Positions 9,933 through 20,689 of a stretch of 64,000 bases of DNA are shown here, piece after piece. The stretch spans positions 51,057,081 to 51,121,080 of the forward strand of contig CM034533.1 of assembly GCA_020002185.1 (NCBI GenBank), given 5' to 3'. Made by a program: the position numbers and the translations under genes. The DNA is from Paraescarpia echinospica (taxonomy: Eukaryota; Annelida; Polychaeta; Sabellida; Siboglinidae). The first letter of the stretch is position 1; every line of letters begins with the position of its first letter. The notes under the pieces were generated by a model that did not search any database, was not told the origin of the DNA, and saw only the letters and a program-made list of their open reading frames with translations.

Positions 9933-11295
9933 TCACACTTTTGAGATACGAACCCTGGCAGCTGCTGTCGGCAGCAAGGCTGAGGATGATCCAGCGATCG
10001 GCAGCAAGGCTGAGGATGATCCAGCAGTAGGCAGCAACGCTGAGGATGATCCTGCGGTCGGCGGCAAGGCTGAGGGTGATCCATCAGTAGGCAGCAAGGC
10101 TAAGGATGATCCGGTAGTAGGCGGCAAGGCGGTCGATGGTGTGGCGGTCGGTGGCATGGCGTCCTCGTCAGTAACCGCAGAGGCAACATAGTCTTCATTG
10201 GTGAAGATTACTGCATCTTATGGCCAAAGTCCACACGTCTGAAAGACAGCCACTGCTTTGTCTGGTGTGGCTGATTGCAGGAAGGCCTTTCCGAATATCG
10301 CTGCCATGTCGAAAGCAGTGATTCTTCTCCCCGGATGTTTTGTTTCGCAACCATCCAACTGTCAGCTGCTGCGTTATGCGCACTCTTCAGGGACTTGAAG
10401 TATGACCTGTCCAACGTCTGCAACTTGTGTGTGGTATGCGGTGGCAGTGTAATCACGGTAATGCCACGGCTCCACGCTTATTCCATTGCAGCCAGAGTCT
10501 TGTGACTGTGGTAGCCATCGACGATTACGAACTGGGATACGTCGGCTGATGCATTCATAAAACTGGCAAAATGCTCCAGCCACCCCAGAAACAGTTCAGA
10601 GTCAGTCGAGCAGTTGGAACTGGAGTAGCCAACGGATTGTCGTAGTGCACCTGTCATGAGATATTCGACCATCCTCTTTCTGGGAAAGATGAACATCGGT
10701 GGCAGATACGTGCCGACCGCGTTCATCCCGCAGATGACGGTGACGGTGGCGCCGCGCTCCCCGCTTGTCACTTTCCCCACCTGGCGAACTCTTTTCATGG
10801 CAACAATCTTGCCGGGCTTTTGTACATTCGTTTTGCCGGTCTCGTCCATGTTCCATATTCATGCTGGTGTGTACGTGGACATCTCTAGTTATGGTTTATA
10901 CAGCTCGGGGAATTGGCGTACCTTAGATCGGTTGAAACCGACAGCCCGCACAATGTTGGTGCCCTGCGGGCGCCGGATTGCCTTGTCTTCGAGCCATCTG
11001 AAGAACCCGCCCTGTCATCTTCGTTTCGGCAGAGAAATGGTGTTTCAGACCCAACTTCTCGGCGAGATAATAGGGCCAGCCGTCTCACGTCTACAGTCGT
11101 CAACCCGTACAAATATGTTTTCATGTAAGAAATGTGGTCACGTGGAGTGCGCTCGGCGATAGTAGATAGCGCTGTATTCATCGGCCCTGGCGCAAGGGCA
11201 CCACGATTATCGACCTTGCTGTCATGGTATCTTCGCAATGTACGTGTGGGCACGTTATAGCAATGGCGCAATACTGCGCAGTAAGAAATGATCAC
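9933..11295 (-). pseudogene. pogo/Tigger-like DDE transposase, frameshifted
   Basis: On the minus strand the N-terminal part (11240-11060) has the conserved R.LRRYHDSKVD..ALAPGPMNTALS and LYGLTTVDVRRLA, after which the frame is lost. The catalytic part starts at 10849 with MDETGKTNVQKPGK (first Asp), then GKVTSGERGATVTVICGMNA, PPMFIFPRKRM and FVIVDGYHSHKT (second Asp). It continues with TLPPHTTHKLQTLDRSYFK (third Asp) in the frame beginning at 10456. An in-frame TAA after LAAME (about 10473), further frame loss near 10330 and a TAA after GLWP (about 10222) show inactivity. The tail (DEDAMPPTATPSTALPP...) is a repeat region. The normal product cuts and re-joins its TIRs in the nucleus. Confidence 0.8.
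9955..10160 (-). repeat. 30-bp coding minisatellite in transposase C-terminus
   Basis: Six to seven units of about 30 bp encode, on the minus strand, AGSSSALLPT or close variants at the end of the transposase reading frame. The opposite strand is also open. The array ends in a stop after about 74 residues. Confidence 0.75.
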
Positions 11296-11769
11296 CCCCA
11301 GCTATACAAATTAAATATACAACATTTCCATGACCTACTCACGATTATATATTAACCAAATCACCGAGGACGTCTTGCCCCGCACTGTAGAGGGACTTCT
11401 TGCCCCAAACATGCATGATCTAGATAAATGTCAATTCGCGCGATAATATTAATTATCACCCAGTATTTTAAAACTGAATGAAGCTATATGCATTAGTGAT
11501 AAATATAACAGCAATTACACGAGGTTATGCGTAATCCATAGGTTGCAGTAAAACATTACAGGCAAACAAATATCAAACATACAAGAAAACCTAAGATGCA
11601 AATATCTACTAACCGTGTTTGCCAGTATCTGCTTTTTGGTCAGAATAATAACTAAGTGGCAGTATTGTATTAGTTCACCAGACACAAACATCAACCATGC
11701 ACGTATAACCGAGGTAATACAAGGAGGCTTCTTATCCCACGGGGGCTCCTTGCCCCTCCCTACCCTATT

Positions 11770-12167
11770 AGGCGCCATTTTCTAAGTATTACTGGACATG
11801 TATACGAATACGCCGGCTCATTTATTGGTTTGTCATATTCCCTTCAATTCAGAAGATGAGTTACACGTTTGCATGCATGGACAACTATCATAATGCCGTA
11901 CCATTCACTATGTCGAAGTAACATTTTATTTTACAAATTAGGCGATTATTTACATCAGAAACTGCTGTATTTGCTATGGATATGTGGATATAAACATATC
12001 ACAATATCACAATACATATATATATATATATATCAAAAATCACCACATTGCCTGTACATCTATATTACCTGTACAATTTCGTGTACAGGCAGTACTTTTA
12101 GCTTTCAAATACATTTCCCTAGTGCAAATACTGATGTTTTTGTTAGTCAATTATGTGGTGTAGCGTA

Positions 12168-12204
<37 letters not shown>

Positions 12205-12980
12205 GCGAAAGAGAAATTTGAGAGCTTGTACTTTTTGTGTCCGATATTGCCTGCACATGCACGTTTTGATTCAAGTCGTCTCATACTAGTTTAAATCGAT
12301 TGTTAGGAAAGATGTTTTGAATGAAATTCTTATGAAAATATACCGGCGGAATACAAATCTCCAAAAACACGCATATGTCAAAAACCGTGCGTCCTATCTG
12401 CACTGTGTAAATAGCTCTATGGCCAGAACGTGTCATTTGAATCAGTGCGAGATCAGACAGTGTATTAAAGTAGGCTAAAAGCGTTAAGTTAAGAACGCGA
12501 GATTTAGTGACACGGTTTTTGATCTGACACGAATATTCCCGTTGTAAGTGTACTGTGTACCATTGCTTGTTTGTGAGTTTGCTCTTTCCTCTAGGCTTTG
12601 GTAATGTGGCAGGTCTATGCTGTTATAAAGAAAATACCGTTATTGCAATGGCTAGGCCTGTGTCCTATTTCTATGGCTATTGTCTGACTTATGCTAATGC
12701 TGCGTATCGAACAATTGATACTCCCGCGAGTCAGCCAATGTTCTGTTTTAACTGTAATCACGTTTCACACGTTTTAAATACATCACATTTGGCGAAGAGG
12801 ATGAAAGTCAGCAAGTATGTATTGCATGAGTATCAGCAGTCATCACTGAACGCACAAGATTAGACATTCTGAAGCCACATCGATGCGGAGACCAACTTTG
12901 GAAGCACAACGAACTTTCCCGCAAACGGCCAGACACAATACGTCGATTTACCGAAAACCGCAATACGTCGTTCCGACGTA
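11770..12980. other. No recognisable gene; (TA)n tracts
   Basis: Contains (TA)n runs at about 12016-12034 and 12172-12202. The open frame at 12555-12863 shows no recognised motif. No transposon ends were seen. Confidence 0.5.
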
Positions 12981-12983
12981 AAC

Positions 12984-13148
12984 ATGTCAAAGCATGGACG
13001 TTTATTACTAGAGTTTACAGGAAAAGACTGGTCGTCTTATCAGGACAGATTAGGATTTTATTTGGAAGCAAATTACATTGTCGACGTCGCCATAGGCGAG
13101 CGCAGAACAATCTTACTAACATCAGTGGTGAAGAAACACACATATTAG
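12984..13148 (+). pseudogene. Ty3/gypsy Gag-like N-terminal remnant
   Basis: An ATG-started frame of 54 codons encodes MSKHGRLLLEFTGKDWSSYQDRLGFYLEANYIVD...RRTILLTSVVKKHTY. The pattern F.G..W..Y..RL..YF.AN.I.D...+.+.ILL...G..TY is how the Gag of many invertebrate gypsy elements begins (recalled). The frame stops after 54 codons, and no protease, RT or LTR follows. The match is short, so chance similarity is possible. Confidence 0.4.
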
Positions 13149-13639
13149 TCCAGTCATTTTAGTATATGACCTTCCACAAATTGCAACTGAAAGTGTTTTA
13201 ACGATTTTATATTCATAAACATATTATGTGTAACATACTAAAATAGTAATAAATCGTGGATGGGAAAACCCCCAAAATTCATAAAACCAAATTGCCACCA
13301 CGTATAATACAAATCGCCACAATTCGCATCTTCATAAAATTCTTCATGCGACGATGTTGTTCCAATTGTTTCATTATCTGAGTCTTGTTCTGTTACATCG
13401 TGTGGGCATTTTTCTTTTGAATGGGCATGTTGACGTCATACAGACACTTCAAAGGATTGCGATGCAATAAGTGTGTTGTCAGCTGCATCAACAAGAAGAT
13501 GTACTCGTACTGCGCGCGATATGGCTTTCCCTGTCACGATCTGTTTAACTGATTGATGGTAAAACGGTGCATGCAGGTGGTCATTGGCATAGGTGCATAT
13601 GAGATGTGCATAATTAAAACAGAACTGTAAACGGAATGC

Positions 13640-14190
13640 AATGTTTAGTCCTTTGGGCCGAAGGTCCAACGGACTATTGCCATCACTCTGCGTCCGCCGT
13701 CCGCCATCCGCCGTTAGCTGCCGTATCTCAGAAACCGTTCAGCAACTTTTTCTGAAATTGTGCATAGACATATCTTAGGGCACTGTCACTATGCACAGAA
13801 ATCTGTATTTTATTGAATCGTTCTAAGGTCTCCCTAGGGCCTCCAAGGGCCCCACAACTGGTAAATTTGTACATTTTGCCTATTTTTTTTCTCAAAAACT
13901 GTTCAGTAAAGTTTTCTCTCATTTTGCAGAGACGTTCCTTAGGTTAGTGTCACTCTGCACAAGAAATCTGTATTTGATTGAATCATTCTAAGGGCACCTA
14001 ATGGCCCCCAAAATAGGACCCCAAAACTGGTAAATTTTAGAGGTTGTCTTTTCTGTTATTTCAAAACCTGTTCAGTAACGTTTATGGCATAGACGTCTCT
14101 TAGGGTAGTGTCACTGTACACAAGAAATGTGTATTTGATTGAATCATTCTAAGGGCATCTCAGGGCCTCCAAAAAAGGTAGACCCTTTTC
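13640..14190 (-). repeat. ~165-bp tandem repeat array, copy 1 (minus orientation)
   Basis: Three units recur with a spacing of 165-167 bp, each reading GTTCAGTAACTTTT...GACGTNNCTTAGGGTAGTGTCACT.TGCACAAGAAAT.TGTATTTGATTGAATCATTCTAAGG. The left edge is a distinct terminus: GGGCCGAAGGTCCAACGGAC, then GCGTCCGCCGTCCGCC and GTTAGCTGCCGTATCTCAGAAACC. The same family and the same terminus recur in the opposite orientation at 31.6-35.3 kb. Confidence 0.8.
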
Positions 14191-14194
14191 CAAC

Positions 14195-15900
14195 AACATC
14201 ACACCCCATTGCAGCTAAGATTCTCTGGCTGATATTGTTTGATGGAAAATGTGACTAATCTGTAATTGATCACTGACAGAGGCTTGTGTCCACAGACATT
14301 ATGCACTAGACCCCTGTTAACACATTAGCACTCAGCATGTTATTTCTATACAGCATCTGTTTCCTGAGTAGCTTGACCTAGATTCCAAAACAAATGATGC
14401 ATGGTAGTTTTATCATGTTCTATAATTACAAGTAAGTGTTATTTTGAAGAGCATTGAATTATCTACATGATGATACCTTTTAGTATGTTGTTGCAATGAA
14501 ATATTTTGACCATACTGTGCTTGGTAGATGGTAATTTTTATAAAGAATCACATTTTGAGAATGCATGTCATTGTTTGCGGTGTAACTTTTGTATGCTTCA
14601 TTTTCTGCTGCTACAGTTAAGTTGCGTTCATCTGAAACATTATTCAATTACCTATACAATGATAATACATATGTTGTGGTGTTGGAAATATATAGCTTTG
14701 GTATATTGTACACGAGGGTTGTGATAGGAAACTACTGGACATTGCGACAGTCCAGAAAGACAGTATGAGATGTGTCACTATATGAAGTGTGACTTTCAGA
14801 TACTTCATTTTGTAGTGCTATGATCGGCCGGTCCATTAGCTTCCTATATATTTATGTGAAATATATCATTATGTCATTAACATATTTCAGAACAGTAAAG
14901 AACAGTTGCGGAACAGTAAAATTAGGAATGTTTTAGTACCTATAACTAAACATAGTGCTATTCAATTCACATACATTATTCTGATTTACACAATACCAAG
15001 AATTACTCAGATATGGAAGGTGGTTGAGAAGGGAGATAGATGAGATCATTATAAAGTTGGAGCCTGGCCGCCCAGCCATGGGCTTAGCCAGCCACTAAGG
15101 CTAAGGCTAAGCTGCAACTGTCTTTGAGTTTGTTTACATTTTGGCAAACTACTATTATATAGCACAAACTTTTGAACTGGCACGGCTAATGCTAATATAT
15201 CCCACAAAATGACTTTTACAGGAAACAACGTTGGAGTAAATTACCATCGCATTATTCTTACTGACAAAGACCTGTAAGTTAGGTGAGTAACACATTCGAA
15301 GTTCTGACAGCAGGACACCGCCTTTGGTGAATTCGAAACAAAAGTTTGACAAAGGCTTCAGGTTGAAATGGACTATCACCTTCCAGCTGACCCATTTTAA
15401 ATTTTCTTTAGTCTACTCTCAAATAATCTGTCCTCTTAGTTTTATACATCAAGACATAATTTGGCATAACTTTATAACATTTTGTAGCAGCACATTTGTA
15501 CTTCCACTGTATCATTGCAACATAACATACATACTGTGTGATACATTTGAATGTCATGCATGTAATATTTCTATGCAATCCATTTGCGTATGTAATGTAA
15601 AACTTCAACAGCCGTTTTCCTCATTTTCACTTGTTGACCCATACCATGTTCAATGCTCCATAACTTCGCCAATTTTTTTAGCAGTCATAATTTTTGAAAC
15701 CGTGTAAAGCACCCTACCCAACCTTTACAAGAATGTAAGAAAACAATGTTACAATTTTTCCGAATTATCACTCATTTGGTCACATATAGACGTATTAGTC
15801 CAAAGAACTTCAGGGCCTCTTGGCCCATTTTTATATTGGATATTCTAAATATTTGTGCATAGCAGTGTATAACCCGGTCATGTGTCTTGTATGCATCATG
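14195..15900. other. No recognisable gene
   Basis: AT-rich. Near 15795-15840 there is an inverted copy of the GGGCCAAGAGGCC..GAAGT motif that begins the dispersed repeats at 30612 and 33690. No coding signature. Confidence 0.5.
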
Positions 15901-15904
15901 TACA

Positions 15905-15990
15905 TATTGTGTATATGTGTGCGCGTGCGTGCGTGTGTGCGTGTATGCGTGCGTGTGTGCGTGCATATGTGCATATGTACATCCATGCAA
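15905..15990. repeat. (TG)/(CG)-type cryptic repeat
   Basis: Alternating purine-pyrimidine stretch built from GTGCGTGTGTGCG and TATGTGCATATGTACAT, with Z-DNA-prone character. The coding frames over it on both strands are artefacts. Confidence 0.75.
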
Positions 15991-16640
15991 GTGGTAGTTA
16001 TCCTATATTTGCTCATATGTAGCACAGATTATGTAATGTACACAGATCGCAACAAAATCACAAACCAGGCCTACAGTTCAAACATTGTGAATAGCTGGGG
16101 ATTCTGGGCCAACTGGTAAAACAGTTTTTTTCTTCTTCAAATAAACAACTGAATAAACTATTTTAAGACCTACTTACAGTAACAGCATGAATTTTGTTGA
16201 AAGCAGAATACAATATCATTACGTATAGCAAGATTTAATGTATCTCTAAGTTCTTTAGGGTGATTTCATAATTGCACACTAGGGGGTGGGGCATGCATGT
16301 TATATAAGGAACTGGAGCATGTTGTCTTGTAACAATCTATTCAATCACTTTTGCTATTTAAACTTCAGCACTGTCTCAACCCTATTTACAAAATGGTGTA
16401 ACTGCTGACACAGTACAGGCCCAAGTGACTTCGAACAATACAGCATTTCATGTATGTGGATGTATGATTGACAAGCCTGTTTGGTGGAGCTCCAAAGTAA
16501 ATCAGGGCTAGCCAATCACTACTCTCTACCCGTGTTTGGGGAAATCCCAGTGAATGTTGGATGGAATATGCCAATATATTTCTGTCTGTTTTCCCGGGTT
16601 TGTAGATAATTATACTAGTTTAGAAGCAAAAACCCACCTC
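15990..16640. other. No recognisable gene
   Basis: No recognised coding, RNA or repeat signal. The minus-strand frame 16574-16386 matches nothing I know. Confidence 0.45.
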
Positions 16641-16679
16641 CCCTAGATAACATGGAAAATAATAAGAATGATACGAAAA

Positions 16680-17330
16680 CGCAACAAAAGCCACAAACAA
16701 CAAACTGGACTTAATAACGACTAAGACAATTTTAAAGAACTCAGAAAGCAAGCCACTATGGCTGCAGCCAAATCTTACAAAGATTACGTAAACAACAACA
16801 TTGGAGACAGCTTAAAACAAACCTTAAACAATTCTGGTCATTCACCAAAGCAAACAAACGAGAAAACATTGGCATTCCCACACTGCAAGTAAACGAACAA
16901 CCAATCATCAGTGATCATGATAAAGCAAATACACCAATTTAGTTCCGTGTTCACAGAAGAACTCTACCCTACCCCCCATCAAGAACCTTCCTCTTACCCT
17001 AATAAACCCACTCTTGAAACCTAGATAGCTGTAGTAATCAAGCAACTGAAAAATCTAAACCTAAACAAAGCTACTGGCCCAGATGAACTTCCAGCCAGAG
17101 TTCTTAAAGAAACATCTTCCAACAGTCATACAACACATGCAAACTCCCCGACGATTGGGTCCAAACACTAGTAACTCCAATACATGAAACAACCACAAAT
17201 CTATCTCTGCAAACTACAGACCAATATCACTAACATGCATCCTCTGTAAGGTCATGGAACACACCATTCTAAGTAATATGTGGAAACACCTGGACAAACA
17301 CAACATCATTCTCCAAATTAGGGGAAGTCC
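16680..17330 (+). mobile_element. LINE ORF2 fragment (jockey/CR1 superfamily), truncated at both ends
   Basis: Pieces in several frames read YKDYVNNNIGDSL..N.KQFWSFTKANKRENIGIPTLQVNEQP, then LKNLNLNKATGPDELPARVL, QQSYNTCKLPDDWVQTLVTPIHE, NYRPISLTCILCKVMEH and NMWKHLDKHNII. This is the linker and N-terminal RT region of the same type of LINE as the one at 35.3-37.6 kb. It contains stops and frameshifts and breaks off at about 17320. Confidence 0.7.
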
Positions 17331-17469
17331 CGGGTACTGGAACGAACCTGTGATTGGTTGAATGTCGCTGGCATAGAAATAGAGTTTGCATTGTTGCCAG
17401 GTAAGGACGTAGACCGTAACCCTATTCAAACCTTTATATATATATATATGTGTGTGTGTGTGTGGGGGG

Positions 17470-20400
17470 GTATATTAATTTAAACAACATACAACATTAT
17501 CGAAGTGCATGACCTGGTCACTGCATGGTATTTTTTTGTATTCAGCGACTACTTATACTCTGTTAAAAGCAACCTTTTGTCATCGTGTTGGAGAATTCCT
17601 ACGTAACAGATTGATGGCTCATGATGCTATCTTGCGTGTAGGCCTATACGACACACGATCAGGAAGATAATTATGTCTGTGAAAAGAAAATGAACAAAAA
17701 GACGTGAACAACTTTTCGTTGACAATCATCGATGGTAATCGCATTTTACACGGCGATATGCCTGCGGTCATGCAGGGAGCAGCGTCGTGTAACGGGAAAG
17801 TGAACAAAATGGCGCCACCTTTTGACAAAGACACTCTAATTAAGTGTTTATAATTAACTAACATGTGTTTGTGATGAACGTCAGCTACTAATGTATAGTG
17901 CGGCAGTGTGGATGCATATCATCGGTTCATAAGCTTACCATATATAATACATTATCATTGTCCCAATGAAATATGTAGGTCTAAGTGTTCAGAATGTTAC
18001 TTTACGTTTAGCTTTGAATTAAACTAGCATTATACCATACACTATGAAGTACTGGATCCACGCATAATACACATTGGCAACATTCATTGTAATTCTTTAT
18101 CTTGTCTATAAAATATAAATTTATGTGAGGCGGCTAAACGAAGTCGAATTAATTCAATACGGACGTATTTTGTTATAAATCACAACAAAAACAACACCAA
18201 CGCAGTCATTTCATAGGTTCTTTTATGGGGCTATCACCGAAACACGCAGCAATGTTTAACTACAAGTTTCAATGGTACATACATAGATCTAACCCTGTAA
18301 TTCTACGCGCAAGTCGACTGCAAAATCACGATAACAAATCAAGAATACCAAATTACATGTTACTCTATATAGGGAAAAATAATGCAGAGAGGGAGGGGAC
18401 AATTGGAATAGTCCAGAAATTCAGACAGTTAGTCAAGAAATTGAAGCAGACAAGGGTAGAACAGATTGTTCTCTCAGGAATGTTGCCAGTAATAGGAGAA
18501 AGGGGGCAAATATAATATAGAAACTGCAAGAGGATGGCAATCACTGCACTAGTTGAGCAGATGTGTGAAGAAGAGGGGGTAGGATTCATAGATTTATGGG
18601 GATACTTTGTTGGGAAGGAAGATATGTACATGAGAGATGGCATCCATCTAAACGCAAAGAGCAGCCTGGAAAACTGTTCTGAAGCTGGGTATAAATGCGT
18701 TCGTTTAAATGCAAGGAGCATAGTAAGTATAACTGAATCGTGGGCCAACACCACTATATCAAATGCCGAATTGGGACTGACAGGCTATGTAATATTTAGA
18801 AAAGATAAACTAAGAAGAAGGGTAGGGGGAGTTAGTTTATGTATTAAAGAATCTATCCAGGCATATGAAATAAAATTAGAAAGAGAAGCACTTTGCGAAA
18901 ATGCTGTTTGGTGTAACATGGTTACAGGAAACTAGACGTTAACGTTGGGTTAGTTTATCGAAGTCCAAACATAAACATAGAAGAACATGAAAAAGTATAA
19001 AATGCTATACGGGAAGTGAGCAAACGGGATTGTATTATTATGGGGATTTTAACCATGGACACATACAATGGAAATATCTACAGAGTACAGGGAGTGACGA
19101 CCACAATATTTTAGTTTTCATGTTAAACATGAAAATCCACCATATGGTTATGATCATGTTAAACATAACTTGATAAATCCATCTCAACATGGGTTTCTAA
19201 AAGCGAGATATGCTTAACAAATATGTTATGTTTTTTGGAAGACATCACTAAGTGGGTAGACGAGGGATCACCAGTAGTATCATCTACTTAGCTTTTCAGA
19301 AAGCTTTCGACAAAGTACTCTAAAATATGAAGATAAATAGTTGTAATATATTAAAATTAATTAAAATATATAATAAACAAATGCATAAATATATTAATAA
19401 AATACATGTTAATAAAACAGTTTCTTACAACACAGTTCTTCAGAGTACGTAAGCCAGCTTAAAAAACCTAGTCAGAATTAAATTGTAATATGTTTTCATG
19501 TCAAACAGAAACAAACTAGGTAAGTATAACCAGTCAGTGACAGCATTTATTAATACGTGGCTAAAGCGGAGATACCACCTGGCAACTAAACTTAACATAC
19601 ATTGAAAAGAGTACACAGAACATATAATATTATTGGACAATACAAATGACATACAATAATGTACACAGGACTTTCAACAATATCATCATCAGCGATCTCT
19701 CGTAGCGAAGACTATCTTTCAAAGGTTTGTCGGTAGTGTTTGTTGTGCCTTCGTATCTGGATGTTAGAGGTCGCCAAAATCACTGGTTTGAACGTTTGTG
19801 TCCTTATAAAAGAGCATTTTAGTAAACGACCGTGTCGTGATCAACCATGCGAGACCGCTGGTCACATCAGAGCTCGGTTCCTGGTGACATGCGAGGAAGC
19901 AAAGCCCTTGTTATGCCATAGTCGTCTCCCAGTCCGCTCGTCACGCATGACGACGTAAAGCAATCAACACCAATCAACACCGATCAACGCATCACAACAA
20001 CATTTCGAAGCAAGCCGGGGCAAAATCAGAGATGGCCGAAAATACGACATCCCGCGAGTTACTGTGTTCATCCTTTGAGGAAATAAATTTTCCAAACACA
20101 GGCACTGACAAATGAATCGCTGTCCACATGGCGTTCATCGAGTGAAAAGATGAACAGATACAAAAACTGGAGACGAAGCTCAACGACCTTGAACAGAATT
20201 CAAAGAAAAAAAACATCATCGTCAATGGTCTTAACATATAGTTATGCTTTTTGGAATTTATCCGGGGGAGCAGACATATGGTTATTCCCCCCCTAAATGT
20301 GACTCTGAATGTTTGTTTTTCTGGCGAGCGTAAATGGCGGGTGAAAATCTAAATTTTATGAGACGATTAATGTGTATTTTTGTAGACTGTGAAAGGTGTG

Positions 20401-20560
20401 TGCAATTGAGGGCAGACATGTGGTTTTCTGCCCCTGCTCCCAGTAATAGGCGGCGCGGCGGCTAAACATTTTCCTGTCATAATTTCAGCCGAGACAGCGG
20501 AGAGTGGCTGGAGAAGGTAAATTGACAGCAGCGGCGCGAAGTAAAAAAATAATTTTTAAC
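17470..20560 (+). repeat. Composite duplicated block, copy A
   Basis: From TTAATTTAAACAACATACAA (17472) onward the sequence is collinear with 59,530 onward, at clearly above 90% identity by eye, apart from indels. It comprises an AT-rich 5' part, a CR1 fragment, an AT-rich 3' part with the ATCATCATCAGCGATC region, the start of a LINE ORF1, and a GC-rich tail. Compared with copy C it has ~110 bp more before the CR1 fragment and lacks most of the CR1 middle and of the ORF1. Both copies begin next to a G-run and a TA/TG microsatellite. Confidence 0.85.
18355..19322 (+). pseudogene. CR1 fragment in block A (esterase, endonuclease, part of RT)
   Basis: The first part encodes YIGKNNAEREGTIGIVQKFRQLVKKLKQTRVEQIVLSGMLP, esterase (SGNH) block III of CR1 ORF1, where the expected VGTNNA is changed. 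After a stop it continues with MCEEEGVGFIDLWGYFVGKEDMYMRDGIHLNAK (DxxH block V). It is then fused directly to ORF2 sequence SLENCSEAGYKCVRLNARSI and to the endonuclease region ITESWANTTISNAELGLTGYVIF..GVSLCIKESIQAYEIKLERE. Further deletions join the endonuclease to NLINPSQHGFLKA-type RT sequence. It ends in the AFDKV motif at about 19320. Clearly dead. Confidence 0.8.
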
Positions 20561-20680
20561 AGCACTGCCCCCTTGTTCGGATGTCGTGAGTTCACAACCG
20601 AGACAGCGGAGAAGCTGAAGTTACAGCGGCGCAGCGGCGAAAAATTTCCAACAGGACCCCCCTCCCCTCCCTATTTTTGA
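20265..20680. other. GC-rich tail of block A with CCGAGACAGCGGAG repeats
   Basis: It starts with CCGGGGGAGCAGACATATGG and contains CCGAGACAGCGGAG twice (20487, 20596), each followed within ~50 bp by CAGCGGCG. The same sequence occurs at the right edge of the window (63,695-64,000). It separates a truncated LINE ORF1 from a LINE ORF2, so it may be inter-ORF or 5' UTR sequence of that LINE, or a separate inserted repeat. No coding frame. Confidence 0.5.
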
Positions 20681-20689
20681 ATGTGTAAC

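Larger units (their letters stand above)
9453..11765 (-). mobile_element. pogo/Tigger-type DNA transposon, 2.3 kb, decayed
   Basis: The ends are imperfect terminal inverted repeats of about 27 bp. The left end reads GGGTACGGTGGGCATGGAGC, and the right end in reverse complement reads GGGTAGGGAGGGGCAAGGAG, one indel apart. Both are flanked by TA (9451-9452 and 11766-11767), the target duplication expected for the Tc1/mariner/pogo group. Inside lies a minus-strand DDE transposase pseudogene. Near both ends GGGGCAAG/CTTGCCCC occurs repeatedly (9612-9700; 11373-11405; 11740-11760), and these copies may be transposase-binding sites. Confidence 0.8.
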
